A DNA stretch of 64,000 nucleotides from NCBI GenBank assembly GCA_035235625.1, contig CP141148.1, positions 1,364,001 to 1,428,000 on the forward strand, written 5' to 3'. The notes under the pieces are model-generated. The model made no database searches. It worked only from the letters and a program-made list of their open reading frames with translations, and was not told the DNA's origin. Below are positions 10,601 through 22,636 of this stretch, piece after piece. The first letter of the stretch is position 1, and every line of letters begins with the position of its first letter. This DNA comes from Saururus chinensis (taxonomy: Eukaryota; Streptophyta; Magnoliopsida; Piperales; Saururaceae). Position numbers and translations under genes: made by a program.

Positions 10601-12514
10601 ATGAATCCTCCCAAACTCCTCTGTTTCCTCTGTCTGATCACCTTCTGCCGCCTGCTTCTTGCTCAGCAGCCTTACATACGAAAAGCCAATACAAACTGCG
10701 AAAACCAAGATAATTCCTCCTCTGTTTTTGGCTACTCTTGCAACGGCCAGGACTCAGCGTGCCAAGCTTATCTCATTTTCCGATCCCAGACACCTTACAC
10801 TTCTGTTGCTTCAATTTCAGACCTTTTGAACGCCGACCCATCTCAGCTTTCTCAGGCAAATTCAGTTTCCTCATCTGCAACTTTCCCCACGGGCCAGGAG
10901 GTGATTGTTCCGGTGAACTGCTCCTGTTCAGGTAAGTATTACCAAGCCAATTCGTCGTATACAGTGATTAATGGAGACAACTACTTTACCATTGCAAACA
11001 GCACGTATCAGGGTCTCTCCACATGCCAAGCCCTTCAAGAACAGAACAGGGTTCAGCCCAGAGCTCTGAATGTTGGCATGGAGATTAATGTTCCCCTCCG
11101 ATGCGCTTGCCCTACTAGGAACCAAACCAGTAATGGTGTTAAGTATCTGCTAACTTACTTGGTCAAAATAGGAGACTTCGTTTCGAGTATAAGCGAGAGG
11201 TTTGGCGTGGAGATGCAGAGTACCCTTGATGCCAATGATCTTTCTCTGCAGGATCCCACCATCTATTTCTTCACAACTCTATTGATCCCTTTGAGAGACC
11301 AACCGTCAGTTTCTCAAACCCTGGCACCTCAACCTCCACCTCCACCCCCACCTCCACCTCCTTCAACACCATCAGGCAACAAATCCAATAAAACGTGGGT
11401 TTACGTGGTAATTGGAGTTGCAGTTGGTGCTGTCATCTTGATACTATCTATCATTGGTCTTTTCATCTTTGGTCGAAATAAGAAAGGGAAATTTGACCCA
11501 ACTCTTGTCTCTGAGAATTCAAAGAACGTTGAGAAGTCTGAAACAGTGGAAATACCCGCAGAACTACTCGCAGGTGTTTCTGATATTGGTCACACATTGA
11601 AAATGTATACATACGAAGAACTCAAACTGGCTACTGATAGTTTTAGCGCAAAGTGTAATGTGGGGGGATCGGTCTACCGCGGTGTGTTCAAGGGAGACCT
11701 GGCAGCCATTAAGAAGATCGTTGGAAATGTGACTGAGGAAGTAGACTTATTGAAAAAGATCAACCACTTCAATCTGATTAGGCTTTCTGGAGTTTGTTTT
11801 GGAGAAGGTCAATGGTATCTTGTATATGAGTTTGCTGAAAAGGGGCCTCTCAAAGACTGGATCCACAATGTGGACAGTTCCAATGCTTTGAGTTGGCTTC
11901 AAAGGCTACAAATAGTTTTAGATGTTGCCATGGGTCTTAACTATCTTCACAGCTATACTAAGCCCGGCTACGTGCATAAAGATCTAAGTATCAGTAACAT
12001 TCTTCTGGATGCCAACTTTCGGGCAAAGATAGCTAACTTTGGTAAGACAAGATCCACAGAAGGTCAGGATGGTGAGTTCCATTTGACAAGGCATATAGTG
12101 GGAACAAAGGGATATATGGCACCGGAATACTTGGAAAATGGACTAATATCTCTAAAGCTTGATGTTTATGCATTTGGGATTGTGATGCTTGAGGTCATTA
12201 CTGGAAAGGACGCTGTAATCCGGTGGGGGGGTGGAGATAAGCTGTTATCCGATGCATTGCGAGGTGTTTTAAGCAAAGAAACTGCAAAAGAGGAGCTTGC
12301 AGAGTTTATAGACCCAAATTTGCAAGGTGACTACCCACTCGACTTAGCTCTCATCATGGCTAGATTAATTGAACGATGCTTGCGGAATGATGCAATCTCT
12401 CGGCCTAGTATGGATGAACTTGTGCAGACGCTTTCAGGACTGCTGGCTGCTTCATTGAGTTTGGAATTTCAAAGTGACGTCTCTGAGTCTAAAAGTTTCA
12501 GCACTGATACATAA
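10601..12514 (+). CDS. LYK4: LysM receptor-like kinase, LYK4/LYK5 group
   Basis: An intact 637-residue single-exon receptor. Residues 1-21 form a signal peptide ending at LLLAQQPY. The ectodomain holds three LysM modules with family cysteines C33, C47, C54 and the paired motifs CSC (107-109) and CAC (168-170). A run of ten prolines (245-254) forms a stalk before the transmembrane helix (about 266-290). The kinase-like domain (about 336-615) keeps the lysine of AAIKK (K371) and APE (507-509). It lacks a normal glycine loop (GGSVYR), has HKD (459-461) instead of HRD, and NFG (479-481) instead of DFG, so catalysis is doubtful. Family members act at the plasma membrane as chitin co-receptors with CERK1. 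LYK4 and LYK5 are hard to separate by eye; the stalk and the GDLAAIKK context fit LYK4 best. Start is supported by the signal peptide. Confidence 0.88.
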   Translation: MNPPKLLCFLCLITFCRLLLAQQPYIRKANTNCENQDNSSSVFGYSCNGQDSACQAYLIFRSQTPYTSVASISDLLNADPSQLSQANSVSSSATFPTGQEVIVPVNCSCSGKYYQANSSYTVINGDNYFTIANSTYQGLSTCQALQEQNRVQPRALNVGMEINVPLRCACPTRNQTSNGVKYLLTYLVKIGDFVSSISERFGVEMQSTLDANDLSLQDPTIYFFTTLLIPLRDQPSVSQTLAPQPPPPPPPPPPSTPSGNKSNKTWVYVVIGVAVGAVILILSIIGLFIFGRNKKGKFDPTLVSENSKNVEKSETVEIPAELLAGVSDIGHTLKMYTYEELKLATDSFSAKCNVGGSVYRGVFKGDLAAIKKIVGNVTEEVDLLKKINHFNLIRLSGVCFGEGQWYLVYEFAEKGPLKDWIHNVDSSNALSWLQRLQIVLDVAMGLNYLHSYTKPGYVHKDLSISNILLDANFRAKIANFGKTRSTEGQDGEFHLTRHIVGTKGYMAPEYLENGLISLKLDVYAFGIVMLEVITGKDAVIRWGGGDKLLSDALRGVLSKETAKEELAEFIDPNLQGDYPLDLALIMARLIERCLRNDAISRPSMDELVQTLSGLLAASLSLEFQSDVSESKSFSTDT

Positions 12515-13190
12515 TCCTTGTGAGAGCTGTTTTGCTGTTTTTCTGATTGTGTGTAAGCAGCACTTTTCTTCTAATATCATCAAAGATTGTAGCACTTTGG
12601 CTGCAAATGTGCACCATATCCTAGAAAGCTGGATCGATGATCTTCGTAATTTGCTCTTGAAAACTATGTTCTTTTTTATATGCTAACAGGAGTGCCGATT
12701 AAGAGATTGTTGCAGAGTTACAGCCCCAAACTCAAGTCCAATTTGTTCAACTAGCCGGTCATCTGATGTCGACCCGTAGATTGAACTCCGAACTCTAGCA
12801 ATTTCTGAGTCCTCCCACTGAACAATTTTGATTATTTGGCATTAATAAGTCATGGTTTAGAAAGTAATTACCCTTTCAATTCAATTGGATGTTTGTTTCT
12901 ATTGCAACATTGTCAAAACATTTGTTTCAATCTATTGTTTCATAAATCAGATTCTCTGAAAGTATGATGGCCAGAATTTACTTGCGTACAACCGTAGGTC
13001 ATCTTTCTGGCAGATCAAATCTTCAGGTTTATTATTCTTCCCTCATTGTCCGGGAATATATATATATTGCCAAAAGAAGTGAAAATATCTTCCAAAATAC
13101 TCCCTTGTCTCATATTAATTATCTGAAATAGAAAATCAAAATAAAATAATTTGGTTGTCTAATCGGAACAAGGACAGAGTAAGTAATATA
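12515..13190. other. 3' flank of LysM receptor gene, no further gene
   Basis: A 3' untranslated region and AT-rich intergenic DNA. No second gene or repeat boundary is seen before the MITE at 13191. Confidence 0.4.
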
Positions 13191-13395
13191 TTCCACCCAT
13201 CTCGCATTAATAGCTCCATTTGTTTTTTTAAAATAAACTAATTTTTAATTCTTTAAAAAACTACTTATAACCTAAATTAATTTATTTAAAAAAATTAAAT
13301 GGAGCTATTAATGAATAAGAGAGAGTATTTGTTTATAACCTAAATTAGTTTATTTTAAAAAACTAAATGAAACTATTAATGTGAGACATGGAGAG
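13191..13395. mobile_element. Stowaway-like MITE with internally duplicated arm
   Basis: Left terminus TTCCACCCATCTCGCATTAA is the imperfect complement of the right terminus TTAATGTGAGACATGGAGAG. TA dinucleotides flank both ends (13189-13190, 13396-13397). An inner block (ATTAAATGGAGCTATTAATG, about 13295-13314) repeats the terminal arm, so the element is either a dimer remnant or carries an internal duplication. It lies about 0.7 kb after the LysM receptor stop codon. Confidence 0.6.
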
Positions 13396-13397
13396 TA

Positions 13398-14851
13398 TTG
13401 GCCTAGAACCTAAACCTAATGGTGCGCATACACCCAAAAAATCATAAAAGTGTTGCAATAAAAATTTTATATAGTGAATCAAAAAGAAAAAAAATTTACA
13501 TACAAGATTGAAATGAGCTCAATGTTTTAATAACATAATTGGATCCCAACCCATTTTACTAGCCAAGCAACCCAGATAATGCCATAATGATGTAAGCAAG
13601 ATAAAACAAGTTCATAGGTTAAAACTTATAGTAAAGTTTGGATATCACTTTTCTCAAACTTTATAGCTTTCTCTACCAAAATAGGTTTGTTGCACACTTT
13701 ACACATAAAGAAGCCTTTCCCACATAAAAAATTTTCCCTCAGGTTTTGCTTTCCTAAGGAGAGTTCCCATTAGGGGTCTTACGAGTTGAATATCATCATG
13801 ATATTTAGAGTGCTCAAGTTTAAACTTCGAATAAAATTGCTATGTTTTATGATTATTACTTAGTTTTATAATTGGTAACCTAGAGGTATTTTAAAAAAAT
13901 TACTAAAACAAACATGATTAATAAATAGTCTAATGTGATAGATTAGAACATCAAATTAACTAGTCTTTGTTATTTTTTATTTTTTAATTTAAATTAATAA
14001 TATACAAGAGAGAGTAAAGTTTTGTAAAAAACATTTAAAGATCTCATGAGATATATTATGTAATTCCTCTAACAAAAAAACCTCTTGTAATTGTATATAA
14101 AAAAGTAAAAATAATATATTTTAAAAAAAGAGCTAAAAATTAAGAAATATAAAATTTAGATATATATAATATATACATATATATATTTAAAAAAATAATA
14201 TATTTAATGAGTTTAAATTTTTATAAAACTTCGAGCCGAGCCAAACCAAACACACATATATATTTAAACTTGGCTTGGTTAACTTCAAGTTTGAGCTCGA
14301 ACACGAGTTAAGCAAAAGCTTAGTCGAGCTTTACATTAACACCCCTATTTGTTCCACAATTGAAAGCCTGAGATCAGGGCTGCATGCAACTATCTAATTA
14401 TTCCCAGTGATTTCTTCACAATTGATGGGCCGAAGCAATAAAACTATTCAACAAAGAATGAATTGGACCACTCCCCAACTGTAAAATAATTTATACGTAG
14501 TTAAAATCCTCCTTCTCTTCAACCGCACCAAAAATCAAAAGCTGATGCTGTAGGTCAGATTTCTACCGAAATACTTGATGACTAGTTGTGACTCAAATTC
14601 AAATTCTTAAATCATCAGAAAGCCACCCCAACCTGGGAACACAGGTACATGAGCAGCTATGAGCTCATGCAGATTTTCGTTTTCCCTTCTGATCCACAAA
14701 AAAGAAGGTACAGGCCTCTCGATTAAAGTTATTGAAAAGAATAAGAATTGCATTATATGATCATTACAAAGAAGCTATGAGCTAACATGACCCTTTCCTC
14801 CTAAACTACAAAGAATAAAAGCTAATTCCACATTCTGATGTCCGGATGCTT
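13398..14851. other. AT-rich intergenic DNA with transposon debris
   Basis: Strongly AT-rich. The block 14230-14345 contains repeated GAGC/CGAGC words (CGAGCCGAGCC, GAGCTCGAACACGAG) ending in ACACCCCTA, a pattern common at ends of plant DNA transposons, but no full element was delimited. No gene seen. Confidence 0.35.
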
Positions 14852-16784
14852 CTAATGTGGGGCAGTTACAGAGAAAAATGGTGGAGTTCCAATTCCAACC
14901 ATAGCTGGTGGCATGCCAGGAAATGGAACAAACCCTCCAGCTTGAATTCCACCCATTGCTTCAAGCATGCGACGATATCGTGCCGCTGCTACTTCTTCTC
15001 GAGACCTCTGTAAGAAACGAAGCTTACATTCAACCCAAGCACAAATGCGCTCCAAATTGTCCCCCACATGGATAAATTGTAGTTTGTGCTCAGAATTAAC
15101 CTCATCACCAAACAGTTCTATGGCATCCTCCATAGACTTTAAAGAGAGAGCAGGAGCAGCCTCACCTACTGCCTCTGCCTGCGCACACCTAAGCTCCCAA
15201 CAAAGACGGTTAAAATTTTGAACTGGTAGATATTCAAAAGAAGACACTGGATGAAACTGATTTAGATATATGGAAGAATCGTTTTCAAAACTCTCTCTTT
15301 CCTTCAGTATCTGAGCTGTTAATTCCTTTATACTACTCTCCATCCTCTGCCTGCGTTCTTTGACAATAGAAAGATATTCATCCCGAAACAGTTTAAAGGC
15401 CTCAACCCATGCAACTTGCTTAATGCTGAAGGATCCTCTGCCACTCTTCATAAGCTTCAGCTCCAAAGAAGCACGAGCAATGGCCTCCTGGCCAGTCAGA
15501 GTCTTTAACCAACTCAAAAAATTTATAAGCTGGGTGAAGGTCACATTACGAATGCCAGTGATGACCTCGTTAGCTATTGCAGCATCAATGACACGTTCAA
15601 GTTTGGCTGGCTCAGTATGACCAGTGAGAGTGTGCAGATAACCAGAAAACTGCTCAGACGTGAGAAAACCCTGGAAAAGGAAAGAATCTTGAGTGAAAAG
15701 ATTTGCAGGGCAACCGACTGAGATAAGAGCACGAGATATTTGTTCAATAGTAGCAAGATCCTTGGCCACTTTCTCGGTAACAAGAGGAGTAGAAGTGCTG
15801 GTATTAGGAGACACACCTGCAGAAACTGATAATAACGAATATTAAAATTAACAAACAATGGTTATTTTATTAACAAATCTTGATAAAGAATTGGTCATTT
15901 TCTTTTCATTCAGTTGGTCAAAACTAATAACGGATACAGCACTCTGATCTAATCATAAGCATGTCATTAACATGGCTTATCAACAACATATTCAGCTTAG
16001 TGATCCTGACAGGTTTCCATCATTCTCAAGTTCTAATAACAAAACACAAAATCAAACAGTGTAGTTCCTCAAAGTAAAATAAGAATGCAGTTCAACCTGT
16101 CACCTTGTTCTTAATTGTAAAAATGATGGCATGGTTACAAAGAAGAGACTCAACACTGTTATTGTCACGATACCTCATCCCATATAGGACGTGCAATTCT
16201 GATTTACAGTTGTTGCACTGCACTATACCATCTCCACTTTTATATCAAATAAAAGGACACAATAATCCACCTATAACAATTGAAATGCACATCATCACAA
16301 AAATAACTATAAATTACAAATCTAACTCACCCTTATAGGCCTTAGACAAAGCTGACTTCGATGAACTAGCATCATGATTGTGATCTATAATAAGGTATTC
16401 CAAGTGGTATAAGCTGTCATCACGGAACCTCACAACCATCTTAGCCTTGCAGTTTGTCTTCTTTGTCTTTCTTATCCGGAAGGCAGTACCATTTGGCCGC
16501 CTGGGTTTCCTTTTGCCCCATTTGTCACAAGCAAGTACCATGGTGTCAAACTGACCATCTTCTCTACATTTTGAACTTCTTTTCACTACTTTAAATCCCA
16601 TTCGAAGAGCATATTGGCTGTAATACTGATAAGCTTCTTCAACAGATTTGAAAGTCATCCCTAGTTTTGGTGTAGACCCATCATCCTCAGGTGTTCTGTC
16701 CTCCCCAAGCTCTTGTATTTTTCCATTAATCAACGATTCATCTACTTCAGCTAAATCTGTGTTTTCACCCAATTGTCCTTCCAT
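14852..16784 (-). CDS. FAR1 DNA-binding domain protein (FRS/FRF-like) with unrecognised C-terminal region
   Basis: Two coding exons on the minus strand, 16784-16331 and 15816-14852, joined by a GTGAGT donor and a CTGCAG acceptor in matching phase, giving 472 residues. Residues about 45-150 are a FAR1-type DNA-binding domain: FKSVEEAYQYYSQYALRMGF, then C...C, the basic KWGKRKPRRPNG and the closing LIIDHNHD with H and C residues of the WRKY-GCM1-like zinc fold. The remaining 320 residues (exon 2) are alpha-helical in character, with charged KERRQRMESSIKELTAQILK-type helices and a proline-rich end. They contain neither the MULE-type transposase domain nor the SWIM zinc finger of full FRS proteins, so the protein resembles the short FRF class plus an extra module I cannot name. 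Probably nuclear, transcription related. The ATG at 16784 follows a splice acceptor (TTTTGCAG/GATAA), so a non-coding leader exon lies upstream. Confidence 0.75.
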
Positions 16785-17452
16785 TTATCCTGCAAAAGAA
16801 TAATGCGGGCCTGGACAAACAACCTGGTCTTAGCCCAAAACTGGGACAATGAGCAATAACCAACAGGAACTTGTAAATGATACGAAGACTAGTGGCAGAA
16901 GAGAGACTTTTTTCATCAAAACATACGCTGAATAGAAGTTAATTTACAAAAAGAAATTGCTTTTTGCCACACATTCATCCAAGCATCGCCAATATTCTAA
17001 ACCTGCCCTTCCCCCACATAAAAAGAATAAAAAAATATAAGTAAACAATCCTCAAAAAGTCATCCATTTATGAACTCATGTCCATCAGCTTATGATGTTT
17101 CTAACTGATTCAGAGTAAAAAGATAACTTTTTCTTAGCCAGACGTACCGGAAGAAAGGCAGTTAATGCTAACACAACCTAGTGAAGCTTCGAGCCAATTA
17201 TTTGATTGTGTAAACAAGCGGATCATCTAATGAGTTTGCCGAGAGAGAGATCTACCTACCTGCCTGAGGATACCCACTAAAAGAAAAGCCGTCGATGAGG
17301 AGGAAGGACTGATGGGTTGATGATGGATGAAGCGGGGTTGGACAAGAGGCACTTGGGCTGCTGATAAAAGCACAGTGGGAGAAGGCTGACAGAAGAGTAG
17401 GACGAGGTCCGATGCCCAGAAAAGATCAACCATGTAGTATGGTAATAGCACT

Positions 17453-17458
17453 TTTATA
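17453..17458 (-). promoter_or_regulatory. TATA box and probable leader exon of the FAR1-domain gene
   Basis: On the minus strand GGGCTATAAAAGTGC carries a TATA box at 17458-17453. About 165 bp further along, at 17260, stands a good splice donor (CAGGCAG/GTAGGTAG). The matching acceptor lies at about 16794, just before the ATG at 16784. This predicts a leader exon of roughly 17425-17260 and a leader intron of about 470 bp. Inference from signals only. Confidence 0.45.
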
Positions 17459-17579
17459 GCCCTTTTGGGAGCGTTTTCGTTTCCTAGCTCTTTTTGTCCC
17501 CAAGATCTAGTATATTTAAATTTTTGTACTAGTTTATGAAATCGTTGTATTTCAGTGTTGACCAATTTGGCAAAACTGT

Positions 17580-19870
17580 ACTAAATTTCAAAAAATATGA
17601 AGGCCCTGTTTAGCAAAAAATTAAAGTTTAAATAAGATTAAAATAGAAATTATTTTATGAATGGATATATATATAAGGTGATAATATACAAGCCAAAACC
17701 CATAAATCTTTATCAACCTCAATACTCAAAACACAAGTAGCAATTTATAGAATGCACAATACATAAGTATCCTTAACAAATAAATGCCCTTACAAATAGT
17801 AGTGACAATCATTTATAGCCCCTACCAATATAATCTTCCCACATTTGTGAAGCAATTATGTACCCAAGCTTAGAGCTGTTTTTTTGTGGCATTCAATTGG
17901 AATTTTTTGTTAAATTCAGTCACCATTATGGCCCAAGCTTCAGGAGCTTCCATCCACTTGATGCCCTTTTACCCACACAGTTTTGGTCTACCAACATTTT
18001 AGTAAATAAGGTAAGACGTATTTGATCTCACTGCAACTTGTCATTTGACCTCATCTGTGACATCTAACGAGAAGGTTGCATAGATAAGCAAGTATCACCT
18101 TTTGATAAACATACAAGACAACCAACAATAAAAAAAAATCCAAACTACCTCTAGATAGAAAATTTTAATATTATAGATCTAAATTCCTACTCATCTCAAC
18201 AAGCCAAAGCATAAATTGGCAACTTCAGACAAGAGATATAAAAATCAAAGAAAGAGGAGAAGATTACAACACAAGAAAAGTTTGATGGGTTTGATTCCCT
18301 GCACCTCCATTTTTCCACCACTATTTCCTTACGTTTGCACCTTGATTGTCCATTCAACTCATTTTTGTCTAGAATGTGGCTATTGGGACCCCAAAAAACT
18401 CTTGCATCCCCCGTAAGCAGAGAATTTTATGTATTTTTTAGCTGACTCCTTCATCTCATCTGTCCCCCACAGTTTCTCATTCACATTACCCCATTTAAAC
18501 CCAGAAAAACAGGATTCCCCTCCCCTGGCACTATCCGACTCCAGTGACAACCTGATCCCCTTTCCCATCTCGTCCTTGCTTCTCAAAAGCTAGAGGATTT
18601 TTTTATTTTTGTAAGTAAAAAAAAAAGAACTGGATTGACCAAAACAACTAGGGTTTATCAAAACCCAAACTGAATTGAATTTCTGGATTTTCATAGATAC
18701 GTGATTGTCTCCTCCAACGCAGCCCTAGCCAAAAACAAATTCACCAATCCTTCTTCTTTCCTCTCACACTTTCTATAGTCAGTACTATTTCCCAGTCCTC
18801 CCCACAATCCTGCACAATCATAGCCCAATTAAAAACTAGATTTCACCTGATTGTGGCTCGCAGATTCTGATCTTTATCTGTAACTTATTTTGCACTTATA
18901 AATGATACAATTAAGCCAACAAAAACCAATTGATCTTTGTAATTCTTTTTCCCATTCTATTTTTACAACTATGTTCAAACTTCAAACCTGTCAAGCTGCA
19001 TCCCATAAATAATGAATCACTGGTGTATAAAATAAAGAAAGAAATACAGATCCTAACTATAACATCACCAACATATTTAGAACAATTCACAACCAACCGG
19101 CTTAACTTGCAGGTTTACAAGTGAAATTGCTCACACACATCCTTCATCAGACAATAGATGACATCATCTTTATGCGTATGTTTTCAACTAAGAGGCCTTC
19201 ACATAAATCAAATCAATATTATACAAATAAAAATCATAAGGAGTAATTCAAAAAAACAAACATTATAGTAGTTCAACATCCAACACATGTACGCCTACTA
19301 AGAATTAAACTCAGTTTACACATAATACCTATATATGTGGTCTCAGACATGCATTTAAATCAAATACCCAAAATTTCAATCATCAATCAGATTATAGGAA
19401 GAAAAGGTACCAACACATCTGAGCGAGGACTTCTCACCTTTGCCTTCACGCTCCTTGCTTCTCACGCTCGTGACCAGTCCGAATTCAATTAGGTTTAGGA
19501 CAAGTAGTGCTTTTGCCCGTCTATGATCACGGCTTGTGATCGAGGTACACTACGGCTAGGTTCGGCTTCTTCTACCCCTAGCCTACGCTTGTTCGACCTT
19601 GAATCAGCGATATGCCCGAAGTTCCCATCTTTCCCAGCTCAAACCCTTGCACTCGCGTCGGTCACCATCCAGCTTCGGCCACTGCCTTCTTCACGTTCTC
19701 TTGGTTCCTCCCTCCTTTTCTCTTCTCTTCTTTTCGTTTTCTCTCCTTCTGGTTGGTTTCTGGCGTCTGAGGTTTTTGGGTTCAGAGATGTATCAAGATT
19801 AATCCCTGTTTGTTGTCTTTTCTTATAAGGCCAACTAAAGTTGTAACTGAAAATTTGAAAGGTAAATGGG
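17580..19870. other. Intergenic, no recognised gene
   Basis: AT-rich. The word GGCCCTGTTTAGC (17603 area) resembles the terminus of some plant MITEs but no partner end was found. A block starting GTGGCTATTGGGACCCC (18376) resembles the left end of the TIR element at 24735 (GTGGCTATTTGGACCCC), so a degenerate third copy may start here. 19523-19828 is open on the plus strand with C/T-rich composition but no recognisable domain. Confidence 0.35.
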
Positions 19871-20079
19871 TGAGGAGCAGCAACGCGAGAGATGAGGCGA
19901 TCGGTGAGGAGGAAGAGTGAAGAAGACGAGAAGCAAGAGCTAAAGGTGAGGGAGGAGCTCCACGAGCCCGATATGTCGACGCATCAGACCCGATTATTAT
20001 TTCTCACCTCATCACCTTGTCTATTATCCGTTTAATATATAGCTTTAAACGGGCATGCACACAAACAAGAGTGCATTAG

Positions 20080-21335
20080 CAGTTTAGTTCTTCCTCGCTC
20101 GCATTATTAGGAATCGGGTCACGTCAGGTTAAATCAAGTCGAGTTGGCCTTAACTGACACTAAAACCCTACTTAATTTAAAAATAAGAATAGGTTAGGTT
20201 ATGCCTTGTTAAAAATTTAAACTTTAATTCTATTTGAATCGGGTCAGGTGTGTAGTTAACCCTAATTTTTTTCTCAATTTTTTTTGTTAGATTTATATTT
20301 TATACCTTCTCTTTATGAAGGCTAAATATAAAAAAAAATTTAATAAATTACAACATTAATTTGTAATATTTAGTTTTTTGGCTGATTTATGGTTGACATA
20401 TTTTTATAGTTTTATCAACGAAGACCCTAGAGGTGTAGTATTTTTTTTCCCATTCTTAGAGAAGGATAACAAAGCATGCCTTCAACATTTGTTTACTCAA
20501 GATCGACCCACTTGGTGTTCGATAACTCACATCCAAATGCAAAACATATTAAACATCATTTCCTTGATAGCCAGAGAGGATCATGTGATTCAGCATGTCT
20601 TAATTCCAAATTTTCTGTAATTGCTTCTTTATAGTTGTTCGTAGCTCTACCCTCCTCAGCAGCTAGTGACACTTGTTTACAATTTTCCTCATCCGAAAAC
20701 TATGCCTCATCAAGCTTTGTCATCTCTCTTTGGTTACATATTCTTAACTTGCTCCCTATTATGACTGTCAGGCCTTTTACATAGAGTTAAGTCTAATGTG
20801 TGATGTGTTCTACTGAATGAGAGAGGATGGATAATAAATACAACAAAATATGACATATTTTCATTCAAATCACCACACCCAAAAGAATAATAGAAAATAA
20901 ATTAAACTATATAAAAATTAACCACACCTTAAAGATATCAACCTCTGTTATCCCAAAATAGATGTCTACTACAAAGCAAAATATATGTGATCACACCTAT
21001 GCTCCAAACATCTTATTCATGCTCAAATTTGTATTTAAGCACCTCTAGTTTAACATAATATGCACTAATCAAACAACACAATAATTGTATAAATAAGTCC
21101 AATAAACCAACACCATGATAATATAGTTTTATTATTATTTATAGTCGAGTAAAAGTCAGGTTGGCCGGGTTGTGTAGGTCGGGCTTGACCCAACCCTAAA
21201 TCCAAAATGGGTCAAGAGCCTAAACCTGCACCCTGACCCTACCTGTAGTCAGGTCGGGTCAATTGCAAGGTTAGACGGGTCAGGTTCAGGTCGAGTAAAT
21301 GGGTTGGGTTGAATTTTCCCAACCCTAATCGCCCA
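20080..21335. mobile_element. Possible hAT-like non-autonomous element with CGGGT subterminal repeats
   Basis: Both ends are dense in CGGGT/GTCAGGT words: left block 20110-20255 (AATCGGGTCACGTCAGGTT, AATCGGGTCAGGTG) and right block 21145-21310 (GGCCGGGTTG, GTCGGGCTTGACCC, GTCGGGTCAATTG, ACGGGTCAGGTTC). The 0.9-kb core is AT-rich and non-coding. Exact termini and the 8-bp target duplication expected for hAT were not identified. Confidence 0.35.
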
Positions 21336-21789
21336 CCACCCTCGCCCTTTCCTTTTCCTCTTCCTGTCATCTTAATATAGTATAACCCCTCTCCCTTCCT
21401 TATTTACCGGTTTCATCACCTCATCATCAATAACATGTTTCATCTACTTCTTCAACTCTTCTGCATTAAGTAAAATAGTAGAAGAATGATAGATGCATCT
21501 AGGGAAATGATATTTGGAAATATTCATCATCTTAGGCAGGTTCCTATTAAGAAAAATTTCTATTATCATCTCAGTATATAAATTTTTACACATACATGCT
21601 AAAAAAATTTTGAACTTTTCTTCAAAATATTTTGACATATATATCTTAAAATTTTGAAGTGTTTGATTATGATGTTGTTATCAAAAGGTTTAAACAACAT
21701 GGTTTAAATATTTTAGTTATTCTTCTAAAAGATTTATTTAAAAAATATAATTTTATTTTTGTTCATCTAAAACATCTAGCTAAAATATT

Positions 21790-22345
21790 ATCATTTTGAT
21801 TATTCATCATGATTGACCAAAGAAACAACACTATTATAATGTTTTGACCCTCTTATCAAATCATTTTAACACTATTGTTAGTGTCAAAAATTATTAGCAC
21901 TCATGTTAAATCATTTTAATATTATTGTTAAAATGATTTAACATTGTGTTAAAATATTTCATCATTGTTGTCAAATCGTTTTAACATTATTGTAAAAAAA
22001 AATTGGTTAGATGGTAAATTTTTTTATAACTTTGATAAAATAAAACCCTATTATTAGAATGATTTAACATTTTGTTAAAATATTTTGACATTGTTGTTAA
22101 ATCATTTTAATACTATTGTAAAAGTATTTTTGTTAGATGGTAAAAATCGTATAACTTTGTTAAAACAATTATATTAAAATGATTTAACAACATTGTAAAA
22201 TTGTTTTAACATTGTTGCCAATTTGTTTTGACACTATTGTTGAAATAATTTAATAGCGTGTTAAAATGTTTTGACATTGCTGTCAAATTATTTCAATACT
22301 ATTAAAATATTTCGTTAGTTGGTGGAAAAAGTTAGACTTTTACTT
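21790..22345. repeat. AT-rich degenerate tandem repeat, unit about 125 bp
   Basis: Three to four diverged units each contain AAAATGATTTAACA, GTTAAAATATTTTGACATTG, TTGTCAAAT, CATTTTAATACTATTGTAAA and (in most) TTAGATGGTAAA with ATAACTTTG. Short palindromic words make each unit able to fold. A related smaller patch is at 23385-23510. No coding content. Confidence 0.55.
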
Positions 22346-22636
22346 AGATTAATGTTAGACTAGATTAATCACTTTATAATTGTTACCTAGATTAGAAAAA
22401 TAAGATCATATAAAAGAAAGAAAATTTTAATTTTATGTTTGATGTTTTTCATAGAACAACCTTTGCAATATTTGTTTTGTCTTTAGATTGATGTTTATCA
22501 GTGGAATACAATGAGAGCGTTTAAATATGTGAAAGACAACAAGGGTCTTCTTTGTTGGCCAGGAAGTGTAGAGAACAAACATGTATAAATGCATTCCATG
22601 TCTGAAATTTTTACTTATCATCGAGGTATCCTATTA

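Noticed and set aside
19523..19828. 101-codon plus-strand frame
   Set aside because: C/T-rich region with frequent simple runs; two overlapping frames, no domain, no splice context.
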